Source: an archaeon
GTDB taxonomy: Archaea; Thermoproteota; Nitrososphaeria; Nitrososphaerales; Nitrosopumilaceae
Assembly (NCBI GenBank): GCA_024276695.1
Contig: JAJRWR010000007.1
Coordinates: 1 to 55,978 of the forward strand
Direction: 5' to 3'
Length of the DNA stretch: 55,978 nt
The notes beneath the pieces are model-generated. The model saw only the letters and a program-made list of their open reading frames with translations. It ran no database searches and had not been told where the DNA came from. Position 1 is the first letter of the stretch; each line of letters starts with the position of its first letter. This document shows, piece after piece, positions 26,041-36,136 of the stretch. Made by a program: the position numbers and the translations under genes.

Positions 26041-27077
26041 TGCTCTGGTTTGTAGGTTTAGGAATTTCAGGATTTAAATCAATTCCTAGTGAAGCGTTAG
26101 AGGTATTATCAAATGCAGATATTATTTATTTGGAACAATTCACCAGTCCAATTGGAAAATCAGATTTAACAAAAATTAAAAACACTATGAATGGAGAATT
26201 AAAACTGGCAAAGAGATGGTTAGTTGAAGATGGCAATGAAATTTTAAAAAATGCAAAAAAAAAGAAAGTAGTATTATTAGCATATGGAGATCCATACATT
26301 GCTACAACTCACATTGAATTAAGAACAAGAGCAATTGAAGAAAAAATCAAAACACATTCCATTCATGCATCTTCATCACTTACTTCAATGATAGGAGAAT
26401 GTGGTTTACATTTTTACAAAGTTGGAAGGATTGCAACAATAATGAGTGAAGTGAAATCATTAACAACACCATATTATGTAATTTACAAAAATATAATTGA
26501 AGGGAATCACACAATACTTCTTTTAGAATATAATCAAGACAAAGATTTTTTCTTAGATCCAAATAATGCGTTAAATGGTCTTTTAGAAACTGAAAAAGGA
26601 CAAATGAGAAATGTCATTAGTTTATCAACATATGTTATAGTTGCATCAAGAATAGGATTCAAAGATCAAAGTATTATTTCAGGAAAAATATCTAGTTTAA
26701 AGGAAACAGATTTTGGTAAACCACCACATACAATAATTATTCCAGGAAGATTACATTTTACAGAATCAGATGCCTTGAAAATATTCGGTCAGTGTGTTGA
26801 CGAACCATTTGATAATACAGAAAAAACAAAGAAAATATCCAAACAAATGATGAAAAAATATGTTCCAATGGTAAGAGAGGCACTTGAGGAGATAGAGCCA
26901 CTATACAAAGACCAACAAGAATTTCAGGAGATTTTGGAAAATGCCGAATTGTATGTTAAAGATGCGGAGAAATTTCTTGAAGATGGTCAAGATGAAGTAG
27001 CAATATTGAGTATAGGTTATGCAGATGGTCTCATTGATGCATTAAGATTAGCAAAAGGCCTTGATCCAAAGATGTAA
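26040..27077 (+). CDS. dphB: Diphthine synthase fused to a DUF357 domain
   Basis: The protein is 345 aa. Residues 1-255 are diphthine synthase (AdoMet methyltransferase of the tetrapyrrole-methylase fold): MLWFVGLGISGFKSIP, YGDPYIATTH, ASSLTSMIGECGLHFYKVG and HTIIIPGRLHFTE. It methylates the modified histidine of elongation factor 2 in diphthamide synthesis. Residues about 265-345 form a helical DUF357 module (VREALEEIEPLY, AELYVKDAEKFLEDGQ, SIGYADGLIDALRLA), usually a separate small protein. The start overlaps the stop of lysK by 1 nt. Confidence 0.88.
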   Translation: MLWFVGLGISGFKSIPSEALEVLSNADIIYLEQFTSPIGKSDLTKIKNTMNGELKLAKRWLVEDGNEILKNAKKKKVVLLAYGDPYIATTHIELRTRAIEEKIKTHSIHASSSLTSMIGECGLHFYKVGRIATIMSEVKSLTTPYYVIYKNIIEGNHTILLLEYNQDKDFFLDPNNALNGLLETEKGQMRNVISLSTYVIVASRIGFKDQSIISGKISSLKETDFGKPPHTIIIPGRLHFTESDALKIFGQCVDEPFDNTEKTKKISKQMMKKYVPMVREALEEIEPLYKDQQEFQEILENAELYVKDAEKFLEDGQDEVAILSIGYADGLIDALRLAKGLDPKM

Positions 27078-27121
27078 TTTTTAGCGATGAATTAAAGAGA
27101 GGGTCAAAAATAGAAAAGACA

Positions 27122-27739
27122 TTGGAACAAAGTGAAAAAGCCATCCTAGCTATCATGTATGCATGTCAGATTGAAGGAAAAAAAGCATTTGAAGTAATTA
27201 AGAAAAAAAGTATGTTTTCTGAAGATTTGATCAATTCAAAAATTGATGAGTTAATTAAAAATCAATTAGTAAATGAAGATAGAAACATGCTCACAGAAGC
27301 AGGGAGAAACTCATTATGTGTAGTATTAGCAGGAGGAGTTTTCGACATCATTCATCCTGGACATATCTATACATTAAATGCTGCAAAAGAATTAGGAGAT
27401 GTTTTAGTTGTAGTTGTAGCAACTGACAATACAGCAGTAAAGATGAAGAAAAGAAGACCACTTCATGCACAAGAACAAAGAAAGGAATTAGTAAATTCAT
27501 TATCAATGGTAGATCTTTGTTTAATTGGCCAAGAAGATGATATTTTTAAAACAGTAAATCATGTCAAACCACAAATAATTGCATTAGGTTACGATCAAGT
27601 CCATCAAGAAAAATTCATCATAGAAGGATGTAAGAAAATTGAGCTTGATGCAAAAGTTGCAAGATTACAATCGCCAATTCCTGAAAGCTCTAGCTCTAAA
27701 ATTCAAAAAGAATATGGCGAAGCTATTCACGGAATTTAG
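27122..27739 (+). CDS. ribL: Archaeal FAD synthetase-type cytidylyltransferase with N-terminal winged helix
   Basis: The protein is 205 aa from a TTG start. Residues 1-65 look like a winged-helix domain (EKAILAIMYACQIEGKKAFE, ending LTEAGRNSL). Residues 68-200 are a nucleotidyltransferase with GGVFDIIHPGHIYTL (HxGH class, H-P-G-H) and the late SSSKIQKEYG. Archaeal RibL adenylylates FMN to FAD. The convergent neighbour is CTP-dependent riboflavin kinase, so FMN-to-FAD steps lie tail to tail (4-bp overlap). Other glycerol-3-phosphate-cytidylyltransferase-like substrates are less likely in this context. Confidence 0.8.
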   Translation: MEQSEKAILAIMYACQIEGKKAFEVIKKKSMFSEDLINSKIDELIKNQLVNEDRNMLTEAGRNSLCVVLAGGVFDIIHPGHIYTLNAAKELGDVLVVVVATDNTAVKMKKRRPLHAQEQRKELVNSLSMVDLCLIGQEDDIFKTVNHVKPQIIALGYDQVHQEKFIIEGCKKIELDAKVARLQSPIPESSSSKIQKEYGEAIHGI

Positions 27740-28419
27740 GAATTTATTGGAATTTTAATTGAGACTTTTGAGCCATCTTTTAATTTAGCAATTTTTCTCA
27801 AACAAGTCTTTGAAATTAATTCTATTATAGAATCATCATGATGAGTACGCTCAAGAATAATTAATTCACAATTTACAGAATTGTTGAGTTTTGCTGCAAA
27901 GCATTTTACCCATCCATAAGTTCTTTTCCCATCTGAGAAACTCTTTATTTTAATGCCATTCAAAGTTTCAAATTGTTTAATTGCTTCTTGATGAATTTTT
28001 TGATCTAGTTTAACATTTAGAGTTCCAGGATATGGAATATATCCAATTTTTGATTCAAATTGTTTTGTGTAACCTTTTAGTCCCATATAGTATGCACCTT
28101 CACCCATTCCAGAAACTAAAGTACCTTTTAGTTCAACATGAGAGGAAGAAGAATCAAGACTTTTTTGTAAAATTGCTGAGAGTTTTACCATTTCAGAAAA
28201 TCCTTTTGAGGTAATTTTGACTGAAATGTTTCTTCCATTAATTATTCGTTCAATAAATTGATTTTGTTCTAATTCAAGAAGATGTTTTGATGCGGATTGT
28301 TGGGATTTTTTGATATTTTTTCCAAGTGAAGATGTGGTAATTGAAACATAGTTGTATTTTGCACCTTTTGAAAGTAAATACGAGAGAGTTAAGAGGTGCT
28401 GAATCTTTAGATCAGTCAT
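27736..28419 (-). CDS. ribK: CTP-dependent riboflavin kinase with N-terminal winged helix
   Basis: The protein is 227 aa. The N-terminal 90 residues form a winged helix (TTSSLGKNIKKSQQSASKHLLELEQNQFIERI). The C-terminal 130 residues carry RibK motifs: LKGTLVSGMGEGAYYMG, IGYIPYPGTLNVKL and the late RTHHDDSIIELIS. Archaeal RibK phosphorylates riboflavin to FMN using CTP, and many members carry such an HTH and may self-regulate. The stop overlaps the ribL stop and dnaG lies immediately upstream (6 bp), so ribK may be co-transcribed with dnaG. Confidence 0.88.
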   Translation of the reverse strand: MTDLKIQHLLTLSYLLSKGAKYNYVSITTSSLGKNIKKSQQSASKHLLELEQNQFIERIINGRNISVKITSKGFSEMVKLSAILQKSLDSSSSHVELKGTLVSGMGEGAYYMGLKGYTKQFESKIGYIPYPGTLNVKLDQKIHQEAIKQFETLNGIKIKSFSDGKRTYGWVKCFAAKLNNSVNCELIILERTHHDDSIIELISKTCLRKIAKLKDGSKVSIKIPINS

Positions 28420-28424
28420 CTATT

Positions 28425-29567
28425 CTAAGATATGCCCAGATCACCGAATGTTTTTAGTGTCATTCCATCAGAGTTTGATAATTTTGCAACTCTATGTCCA
28501 ATTACACATTCAACACCAGTATTCTTGGCACCTTCTAAAAGTCTCTGGGTAATGATTCCATCCAAAAGAAGATATTTAATTCCAGATTGAGAAGATAATT
28601 TGCTTACAACTTCGCTGATTGGAACTTTGAAAATTTCATTTTGATCACTGTCTAATGCAACTGCTTCAAGTGTTTCATTCAGATGTGGAAATACTTTTGC
28701 AGCCATTTCTGCTACATGTTTATCATCTTCACTTTTTAATTCAGGTGCAGGTTTTCCTTCTTTAATCTCATCAGCAATAGGTCTTAGAATCTCATCAATT
28801 CTTTGCGGAGTTAATTCTTCAACTTCAACACCAGAATCTGCTTGAATTTCATAGTCTAATGTAACGACAGATTTGAGTTCTTTGAGAATGAATCCGCCTG
28901 ATCTGTCACCGTCAAGGAAGGCGACAACAGTATCTTTAGAATTACATAATTCTTTGATGGATTCATCAATTTTTGCACCTTCAATTGCAAGTGCATTATC
29001 AAATCCAGCTCTTAGAAGATTAATTACATCAGCTCTTCCTTCAACTAAAATAACCCAATTAGAATCAGTAAGACCAGAACTACAGGTTAATTTTGATGGA
29101 CCATATGTAGATAATTTTCCAGTATCACCTTGGTGAACATCATTTAGCATGCTTTCACCTTCACTAACAGTTTTAGTTGCCCATTTTTGTTTGATCTCTT
29201 TTGCACGTTTCACAATATCATCCTTCTTTGCAGATCGTACATCATCAATAGCTTCTAACTTGAATTTACAATCAAACGGACCTACTTTATCAATACTCTC
29301 AATACCAGCTGCAATTAATGCGCAAGTGTCAATGTCAGTACTCATTGGGATTAAAGCATCACCATTGGTAGTGTTTGATGTAGATTTTGCATTAACTTCA
29401 ATACGACCTACTTTAGAAACTCGTTGCAGTTCATTCAAATTCATCTCTGGGCCTAACAGTCCTTCTGTTTGGCCAAAGATGGCTCCGATTATATCTGCTC
29501 TTTCAACGAGTCCATCGACTTCATAGGAAAGTTTAACGTGATACTTGACAATTCCTGATTGAGGCAT
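28425..29567 (-). CDS. dnaG: Archaeal DnaG primase-like protein
   Basis: The protein is 380 aa. The central Toprim domain has WVILVEGRADVINLL (E176) and VVAFLDGDRSGG (D219, D221), the metal-binding triad. The N-terminal 130 residues match archaeal DnaG (KYHVKLSYEVDGLVERADIIGAIFGQTEGLLG), and the C-terminus is the usual short helical tail. Archaeal DnaG can act as a primase and is also reported with the exosome in RNA decay. Length is typical. Followed by ribK at 6 bp. Confidence 0.93.
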   Translation of the reverse strand: MPQSGIVKYHVKLSYEVDGLVERADIIGAIFGQTEGLLGPEMNLNELQRVSKVGRIEVNAKSTSNTTNGDALIPMSTDIDTCALIAAGIESIDKVGPFDCKFKLEAIDDVRSAKKDDIVKRAKEIKQKWATKTVSEGESMLNDVHQGDTGKLSTYGPSKLTCSSGLTDSNWVILVEGRADVINLLRAGFDNALAIEGAKIDESIKELCNSKDTVVAFLDGDRSGGFILKELKSVVTLDYEIQADSGVEVEELTPQRIDEILRPIADEIKEGKPAPELKSEDDKHVAEMAAKVFPHLNETLEAVALDSDQNEIFKVPISEVVSKLSSQSGIKYLLLDGIITQRLLEGAKNTGVECVIGHRVAKLSNSDGMTLKTFGDLGIS

Positions 29568-29609
29568 AAACTATTCATCTCCTTTATTATCATAATTTGA
29601 GTTTTTACC

Positions 29610-29631
29610 TGCGATATATGAGGGTATCGCA
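29610..29631. promoter_or_regulatory. Inverted repeat upstream of dnaG
   Basis: The arms TGCGATA and TATCGCA surround an 8-nt centre, 43 bp upstream of the dnaG ATG. It could be an operator or a weak hairpin at the end of the upstream transcript. There is no poly-T tail on the minus strand next to it. Confidence 0.4.
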
Positions 29632-29670
29632 AAAAAGGATGTTAAAAAAATGAAAATTTTCAAGAAATAT

Positions 29671-29698
29671 GTTTTCCATAGCAATTGCTAGGAAAAAC
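29671..29698 (-). terminator. Hairpin followed by U-rich tract downstream of the Fe-S carrier gene
   Basis: The arms GTTTTCC and GGAAAAAC flank the self-complementary TAGCAATTGCTA, giving a long stem. On the minus strand it begins 27 bp after the Fe-S carrier stop and is followed by T-rich sequence (CATTTTTTTAAC). This fits a transcription terminator for that gene. Confidence 0.55.
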
Positions 29699-29724
29699 TA
29701 AAAATGAAAAATAATGATATCAAT

Positions 29725-30075
29725 TTATTCAGTGCTAAATGAGTGACCACATGAACAGGATTTTGTAACATTTGGATTGTTAATTTTGAATCCAGAGCCC
29801 ATTAAGCTTTCAATATAGTCTACGTTTGCACCTTGTAGATGATCGACGCTGTAGCTGTCAACTAGAAGTTTGATGCCATTTTCTTCTAAGACAATGTCAT
29901 CTTCTTCTGGTGCTTTTTCAAAGCCCATTCCATATGATAGACCAGAACAACCACCACCTTGAACATATACTCTAAGGTATTCAGGGGATTCTGCTTCTTC
30001 TTTCATAAATTCTTGGATCTTTTCAGCTGCTTTTGAGGTAACTGTGACCATCTTTTGTGTTTGCTCAGTTGCCAT
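29725..30075 (-). CDS. A-type iron-sulfur carrier (HesB/IscA/ErpA family)
   Basis: The protein is 116 aa when started at the internal ATG 30075 (MATEQTQKM); a longer frame to 30126 adds a hydrophobic, unconserved leader. The three cluster-binding cysteines are present: one in GGGCSGLSYGM and two in the C-terminal SCSCGHSF. The protein accepts and delivers [2Fe-2S] or [4Fe-4S] clusters in the cytoplasm. It is monocistronic and ends before a hairpin at 29671. Confidence 0.9.
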   Translation of the reverse strand: MATEQTQKMVTVTSKAAEKIQEFMKEEAESPEYLRVYVQGGGCSGLSYGMGFEKAPEEDDIVLEENGIKLLVDSYSVDHLQGANVDYIESLMGSGFKINNPNVTKSCSCGHSFSTE

Positions 30076-30167
30076 TATGAAGAAAAAAGATGACTCAAAA
30101 TATAAGAAGTTTTTCCCACCAGACATACTAGTAATTCAAGAAATCAGTATGCTTTTTTCACAGTTTT

Positions 30168-30569
30168 CTAGTGATCAGCAATATGTTTGACCAAATCACT
30201 AGAAGTTAAAATTCCAACAACTTTATCGTCATCAATGACAGGCAATTTTCTTATATTTCTAGTAGACATCAAATCTGATGCTACCCATAAATCAGAATTG
30301 GGATCAATTGAGATAAGAGGAGAAGACATTATTCTTCGGACAGGGGTGTCAATCGGATAAGAATGTGCAGTGATTTTAATTGCAAAATCCCTATCAGTTA
30401 CAATCCCAACAGGTAAATTATTTTCTAAAACTATAACTGCCCCAACGCCAGTATCTTCCATTATTTTTGCTGCAGTAGTAGCAGTAACAGAAGAATCAAC
30501 TGAGACAATAGAATTACTCATAATTTGTTTTACCCAAGTTTTTTGTTGGATATGATCAGATGAATTCAT
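30168..30569 (-). CDS. Two-CBS-domain protein
   Basis: The protein is 133 aa, nearly all of it a CBS pair: VKQIMSNSIVSVDSSVTATTAAKIMEDTGVGAVIV, then GIVTDRDFAIK, VRRIMSSPLISIDPNSDLW, IRKLPVIDDDKVVGILTSSDL (in pieces). CBS pairs bind adenine nucleotides or AdoMet and sense energy state. No effector domain is fused. Stand-alone CBS proteins are frequent in thaumarchaea and their partners are mostly unknown. It lies between the Fe-S carrier and two regulator genes, all leftward. Confidence 0.85.
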   Translation of the reverse strand: MNSSDHIQQKTWVKQIMSNSIVSVDSSVTATTAAKIMEDTGVGAVIVLENNLPVGIVTDRDFAIKITAHSYPIDTPVRRIMSSPLISIDPNSDLWVASDLMSTRNIRKLPVIDDDKVVGILTSSDLVKHIADH

Positions 30570-30614
30570 TGATAGGGATTATGAAGAGTGATATTTCAAA
30601 TGATTAATCAAATT

Positions 30615-31217
30615 TCAATTATGATAATCATGTTCATTGAAATCAGAGCCTAGAGATACAGACAGAATTACTGTAGTGTCAGTTGTCTGAAATTTTAGTT
30701 CTTTTTCAGGTAAAAAACTACGAAAGACTTGAGTAAGTAATTGTTCAGTAAAAACAGACCACTTTAATCCCAAATCATGTTGAATCAAAAATGTGTGCAT
30801 ATCACCTTCTACTCGATGATCAGAATTCATTCCCGATGCTCGCATGTAATCTTCTAATGTTTCAACACATCGTTTTAAATCATATCCACCTTTGATAAAC
30901 AAAACAGTGTCCTTTATCATTGGAAATATCAAAGTAATTATTTCATCAATGTCTTTTCCATCTAATTCTCCTCCCAGTGCTTCAAGAATTCCTTTTGGAA
31001 CAGGAATCATTCCAATTTTACTAGCAAAGCGATCCCATTGAACATATTTTTCTAGAATCTGTCTGACAAGTACATTTTGTGAAATGCCTTTTTGATTGGA
31101 TTCAGTTTCTAACTCAGCAACTAGTTTTTCTGGAAGTCTATAGGTAATACTTCGAGTGGATTCTTTTTTTGAGGGACGGATTTGTCGATTCGACGTATTA
31201 AGATTTTTTTCCATCAT
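30615..31217 (-). CDS. Ribbon-helix-helix N-terminal regulator of unknown target
   Basis: The protein is 200 aa from ATG 31217 (a TTG 15 nt further upstream is also in frame). Residues about 20-65 read as an RHH-type DNA-binding module (RSITYRLPEKLVAELETESNQKGISQNVLVRQILEKYV in pieces). The C-terminal 130 residues (HTFLIQHDLGLKWSVFTEQLL, TTVILSVSLGS) are an unassigned alpha/beta domain that could sense a ligand. It follows a winged-helix gene by about 30 nt in the same direction, suggesting a two-regulator operon. Confidence 0.55.
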   Translation of the reverse strand: MMEKNLNTSNRQIRPSKKESTRSITYRLPEKLVAELETESNQKGISQNVLVRQILEKYVQWDRFASKIGMIPVPKGILEALGGELDGKDIDEIITLIFPMIKDTVLFIKGGYDLKRCVETLEDYMRASGMNSDHRVEGDMHTFLIQHDLGLKWSVFTEQLLTQVFRSFLPEKELKFQTTDTTVILSVSLGSDFNEHDYHN

Positions 31218-31246
31218 TTTTAACTCAAACAAAAAATCCTCAACAG

Positions 31247-31588
31247 TTAACTCATAGGCGAAGTGTTGGGAATCAATTCAACAGATGTTACCTCTAAATT
31301 ACATTTTAGAGAAATAGATTTCACCCTACTCTTGTATAGAAAGTATTTTTTTCCATCCTGATTAATTGAGCCAGAAATAGCAAGTAATTTGGCATCATAC
31401 AGAGTTTGTAATCTTCGATATACAGTGCTAATAGGAATATTTTCCTCATTAGATATTTCCATAGCAGATTTTGGCTTTTCTAGAGTATTATGGAGGATTA
31501 ATTTACAATATTTGTCAGCAAGTATTTCTAAAATAACTTGCTTTCGATCATCATCCATTATTTTTTGAGATTGAATTAATTCTTGCAT
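31247..31588 (-). CDS. ArsR-like winged-helix transcriptional regulator
   Basis: The protein is 113 aa. The HTH is visible as CKLILHNTLEKPKSAMEISNEENIPISTVYRRLQTLYDAKLL (residues about 27-70, in pieces), followed by a wing with GKKYFLYKSRV. The C-terminal part is short and hydrophobic. The gene diverges from the cupredoxin gene across a 95-bp spacer and may regulate it. No metal-binding Cys pair of classical ArsR is seen, so the effector is unknown. Confidence 0.65.
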   Translation of the reverse strand: MQELIQSQKIMDDDRKQVILEILADKYCKLILHNTLEKPKSAMEISNEENIPISTVYRRLQTLYDAKLLAISGSINQDGKKYFLYKSRVKSISLKCNLEVTSVELIPNTSPMS

Positions 31589-31683
31589 GAAAAAATAGGT
31601 TCAAAATTGGATATAACAGATTAGTCTACACTGCAAGACAATGTATACCCATTTGATAAATCATCTAGAAGATATTTTTGATT

Positions 31684-32208
31684 ATGAAACACAGATCATT
31701 GAAAATATCAATTCTGGTAAGGGTATTTTCAATTCTATTAGTTTCATTTACGTCCAATGAGGCAGTAGCAGAATCAGTTCCTAAATGGATTAAAAATAAT
31801 GCATTATGGTATGGTCAAGGAGATATTTCAGAGGCAGAATTTCTTAATGCAATCAAATTTTTGATCGAAGAGGGAATTATTATGTTAGATACTGCTGAAG
31901 AAGTTATTTCAGAAACAATGAATGCCACAATAGTTATTCCCAATGGAAATTTCGATGTTGCAGGTAGTGGGTTTTATTTACCGTTAAACTTGGAAATTTC
32001 AACAAATACATCAGTCACATGGGTAAATGATGACTCTGTTCCACATAATATTCAAAGTCAAGATGAACTTGGAAAAGTCAGTGATTTGTTCAACAGTCCA
32101 CCATTAAATACGGGAGACAGATTTGAATTTACATTTGAGGAAGCAGGAGTATACAACTACTATTGTTCATTTCATCCATGGAGAGTAGGAGTAGTTACTG
32201 TAAAGTAG
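31684..32208 (+). CDS. Exported cupredoxin (plastocyanin-like) with axial Met replaced by Arg
   Basis: The protein is 174 aa from ATG 31684. A signal peptide covers the first 27 or so residues (hydrophobic ILVRVFSILLVSF). Next is a short PKWIKNNALWYGQGDISEAEF module often seen in thaumarchaeal exported proteins, then a cupredoxin domain (about 80-174). Copper ligands seen are H121 in VPHNIQ, C161 and H164 in YYCSFHPWR. In related proteins the motif is CxxHPWM, where Met is the axial ligand; here it is R167. Thaumarchaea use many such proteins for periplasmic electron transfer in ammonia oxidation. It may bind copper differently or only carry it. Confidence 0.8.
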   Translation: MKHRSLKISILVRVFSILLVSFTSNEAVAESVPKWIKNNALWYGQGDISEAEFLNAIKFLIEEGIIMLDTAEEVISETMNATIVIPNGNFDVAGSGFYLPLNLEISTNTSVTWVNDDSVPHNIQSQDELGKVSDLFNSPPLNTGDRFEFTFEEAGVYNYYCSFHPWRVGVVTVK

Positions 32209-32265
32209 AATAAATGAAACTCTAACTTTTTTAAAATAATAAAATAAGAAGGAAATTAGGAATAG

Positions 32266-33063
<798 letters not shown>

Positions 33064-35181
33064 CTATTTTCCGCGTATTTTGCCCCATTGAGCTAATGCA
33101 GATGCTGCTGAAACCCAAGTTCTAAGGTCTTGATAAACTGGAACATTGTGTTTCTCAATCAACTTTATCATTTTTTCAGTATACGGACCACCATTACCAC
33201 CAGCAAGAATTGGTTTCTTCTTTTTATTTGAGAGATCAGCTAGATAATCAACAATTGTTTCTGCAAGTGGATCATCTTGAAAGACAAACCATGGCATTGC
33301 AATATCAACATTATTTTCATCTAAGAATTGTTGAATGACAAATCTATAGTCATCAGCAGTAGCACCACCACCAACATCTGCAGGATTACCGTTATGAATT
33401 GGAACAGTTGGAGGGAAATGATCTTTAATCTTTTTCATAATTTTTGGAGATAATTTTCCTATTGTAAGACCAAATCGTTCTAATTGATCAATTCCACCAA
33501 TCATTGGACCAGCACCATTACTGGTCATAGCAACTTTGTTGCCCTTTGCAGGAGGTTGCCAGGCTAGTGCCTTTAAGACTCCAACTAGTTCTTGATAACT
33601 GTCAACTGAAATTATTCCTGCTTGTTTGAATGCACCCATAATCATTGCATTTGAACCTCCAAGTGAGCCTGTGTGTGATGCAGCTTGTTTTGCACCGGCA
33701 GTAGTCCTTCCACTCTTCCAAATTACGATTGGTTTCTTTTTCTCTTTCATTACACGTTTAGCAGTATTGATGAATTTTCTGCCATCACCAAATCCTTCAA
33801 CGTATAATCCAATTACTTTAGTTTGAGGATCATTTGCAGCATACCATATCATATCTGCTTCATCAACATCAGAACGATTACCAAAACTAATCATCTTAGA
33901 CAAACCAAACAAGTCAGCACTTTCTAACATACTAATTCCCATAGTTCCACTTTGTGAGAAAAATGCGACATTTCCTAATTTTGAACGCACCATTCTTTCT
34001 TGTCCTTGGAATGCACAATCAAGTCTATTTGCAGCGTTAAACATTCCAATACAATTAGGACCAACTACACGAATTTTGTGTTTTATTGATAGTTCTTTTA
34101 CTTCAGATTCCATTGCGGCTCTGTCACCACCAAGCTCTTTACCTCCACCTGAAACGATTACGACATTGTGGATTCCTTTCTTTGCACAAGTTTTCATAAT
34201 TGGGCCACATAATGAAAGATCAATACAAACAACAACCAGATCAACCTTTGCAGGTATTGCATCTAATGATGGATAGCATTTGATTCCAAGAATTGATTTT
34301 TGTTTAGGATTAATTGGATATACTTTACCTTTGTAATCTTGTTTTCCAAGTGCATCTAATACAGAATTACCAATTTTACCAGGGGTTGCAGATGCGCCAA
34401 CTAGTGCAACGGATTTTGGGGTAAAGAAAGACTCCATTGAAGTAATGTTTGGTTTTGCTTTTGAGATTGAATTCTTTTTGATTGTATTGTTTAAAATAAT
34501 TTTTGCGTCAACTACAAAGTGGGATTTTGGATAAACAATTACAGGATTAAAGTCGATACTGTTAATGTAATCAGCATTTTCTACGCCTAATTTTCCAATG
34601 TTTACCAACATTTTAGCAACCATGTTTAGATCAACTGGCTCACTTCCTCTGAAACCTTTGAGAAGTTTGGAGCCTTTGAGTTCGTTAATCATTGATTTTG
34701 CATCAGATGTTGTGATGGGTAGCATTCTAAATGCAACATCTTTAAAGACTTCAGTCATCACTCCACCTAATCCAGCCATAATCATTGGACCAAATTGTGG
34801 ATCATTTTGAATACCTACAATTAGTTCAACACCTTTTGGAACCATCTTTTCCAAAAGAATTCCTTTAACTTCAACTCCTTTCTTTTTAGAAAGACGACCA
34901 TACATATCATTGAATGTTTTTTTCACATCAGCAACATTATCAATTCCAACTTTGACTCCACCAACATCAGTCTTGTGTAAAATTTGTGGGGACACAACTT
35001 TCATTACAAGAGGAAATCCAATTTTTTTTGCTTGTTTTACTGCATCGTTTGCAGAAGTAGCAAGTGCATAAGGTGGAACTTTAACGCCATAAGTTTTGAG
35101 AATAGATTTGGATAATTCTTCAGTGATGACTTTATGATCTGTTTGAATAGTTTCTTCAAAAATTTTCTTAACAATAGCCAT
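33064..35181 (-). CDS. ADP-forming acyl-CoA synthetase (3HP/4HB-cycle type)
   Basis: The protein is 705 aa, a single-chain beta-alpha fusion. An ATP-grasp domain (about 1-235; [40 protein letters not shown]) is followed by CoA-binding and ligase domains (about 255-700; [24 protein letters not shown]-like [31 protein letters not shown] with the phospho-acceptor His). It activates a carboxylic acid with ATP and CoA, releasing ADP and phosphate. In N. maritimus the matching Nmar_1309 is reported as the 3-hydroxypropionate enzyme. The substrate here is inferred from neighbourhood. Confidence 0.87.
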   Translation of the reverse strand: MAIVKKIFEETIQTDHKVITEELSKSILKTYGVKVPPYALATSANDAVKQAKKIGFPLVMKVVSPQILHKTDVGGVKVGIDNVADVKKTFNDMYGRLSKKKGVEVKGILLEKMVPKGVELIVGIQNDPQFGPMIMAGLGGVMTEVFKDVAFRMLPITTSDAKSMINELKGSKLLKGFRGSEPVDLNMVAKMLVNIGKLGVENADYINSIDFNPVIVYPKSHFVVDAKIILNNTIKKNSISKAKPNITSMESFFTPKSVALVGASATPGKIGNSVLDALGKQDYKGKVYPINPKQKSILGIKCYPSLDAIPAKVDLVVVCIDLSLCGPIMKTCAKKGIHNVVIVSGGGKELGGDRAAMESEVKELSIKHKIRVVGPNCIGMFNAANRLDCAFQGQERMVRSKLGNVAFFSQSGTMGISMLESADLFGLSKMISFGNRSDVDEADMIWYAANDPQTKVIGLYVEGFGDGRKFINTAKRVMKEKKKPIVIWKSGRTTAGAKQAASHTGSLGGSNAMIMGAFKQAGIISVDSYQELVGVLKALAWQPPAKGNKVAMTSNGAGPMIGGIDQLERFGLTIGKLSPKIMKKIKDHFPPTVPIHNGNPADVGGGATADDYRFVIQQFLDENNVDIAMPWFVFQDDPLAETIVDYLADLSNKKKKPILAGGNGGPYTEKMIKLIEKHNVPVYQDLRTWVSAASALAQWGKIRGK

Positions 35182-35223
35182 CGTTCAATCGGTAAAATTA
35201 GAATTAACTATATTAAACTTTGG

Positions 35224-35907
35224 TCAAAGGTTGAAAGATAATTTGAGATTGTTGTAAAAATTATTCATATTTGATTTTACGATTGAAATATTTTCAATAA
35301 TTTCTGATCGAATTTTTTCCGGATCAATATTAGGAATTTTTTTCAATTTTTCCTCAGCATTATCAAGCCACAAATTCACCATTGTTTCATTTACTTCTAA
35401 ATGAAATTGTAATCCGATAGCACATTTGTATTGAAATGCCTGATTTGGATAACACTCAGATGAAGCTAATCGAATAGCCCCTTCAGGTAAATCAAAGGTA
35501 TCAGCATGCCAATGAAATACAGTGAATGGGTTTTTGAAGTTAGAAAAAAACTTAGAGTCAGCACTAATTTTCAAATCATTATAAAATCCAATTTCTGTTT
35601 TAAGTCCACGATACACTTTGGCACCAAAAGCTTTTGCAATTAATTGAGAACCTAAACAAATTCCAAGTACAGGAATATTTTTTTCAACAGAATTTCTAAT
35701 TAATTGTTGTTCTGCCTGAAGATAGAACAAATCATCATTTGCACTTTCAGGTGCACCCAAAATTACAACTAGGGAAAAATCTGTGTCTGGAAGTTTTTCA
35801 TGTTTTGCATTGACAGACATTATTTCAAATCCATCTTTTTGTAAAAGTTCACCCAAATATCCAGAACCCTCAATTCTTGTATTTTGTACAAGTAAAACAT
35901 CAGACAT
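35224..35907 (-). CDS. Class I glutamine amidotransferase domain protein
   Basis: The protein is 227 aa. The nucleophile is C84 in LGICLGSQL and the His/Glu of the triad lie in GLQFHLEV (H169, E171), so the glutaminase centre is complete. The N-terminus VLLVQNTRIEGSGYLGELL resembles the stand-alone GMP-synthase-like group. Such proteins hydrolyse glutamine or act as gamma-glutamyl hydrolases, and no synthase partner is adjacent. A 46-codon gene lies directly upstream (4-bp gap). Confidence 0.8.
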   Translation of the reverse strand: MSDVLLVQNTRIEGSGYLGELLQKDGFEIMSVNAKHEKLPDTDFSLVVILGAPESANDDLFYLQAEQQLIRNSVEKNIPVLGICLGSQLIAKAFGAKVYRGLKTEIGFYNDLKISADSKFFSNFKNPFTVFHWHADTFDLPEGAIRLASSECYPNQAFQYKCAIGLQFHLEVNETMVNLWLDNAEEKLKKIPNIDPEKIRSEIIENISIVKSNMNNFYNNLKLSFNL

Positions 35908-35911
35908 TTTT

Positions 35912-36052
35912 CTAAACGTCTTGTCCTGTAATTACCCATTCAAGACTTCGAAGAATACCTGGATAATATTTCAGGGCACCCATTGAATCAGTTTTCATTA
36001 ATTGTTCTTCAATCTCTCTTCCATATTCAGCAATTTCTATTTCAGTTTTCAT
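35912..36052 (-). CDS. 46-residue protein upstream of the amidotransferase
   Basis: The ATG at 36052 opens 46 codons ending in TAG at 35912, four bp before the amidotransferase start. The product is acidic and helical (EIEIAEYGREIEEQLMKTDSM), then LKYYPGILRSLEWVITGQDV. No family is recognised. Tight spacing and amphipathic sequence without codon oddities favour a real small gene, probably co-translated with the amidotransferase. Confidence 0.5.
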   Translation of the reverse strand: MKTEIEIAEYGREIEEQLMKTDSMGALKYYPGILRSLEWVITGQDV

Positions 36053-36136
36053 TTGATATCGTTAATTTGTCATAATGAATTAATTTATTGTTTTTCAGTA
36101 TAGTGTATTTTAATATGTTAAAATAAATTCAAGATT

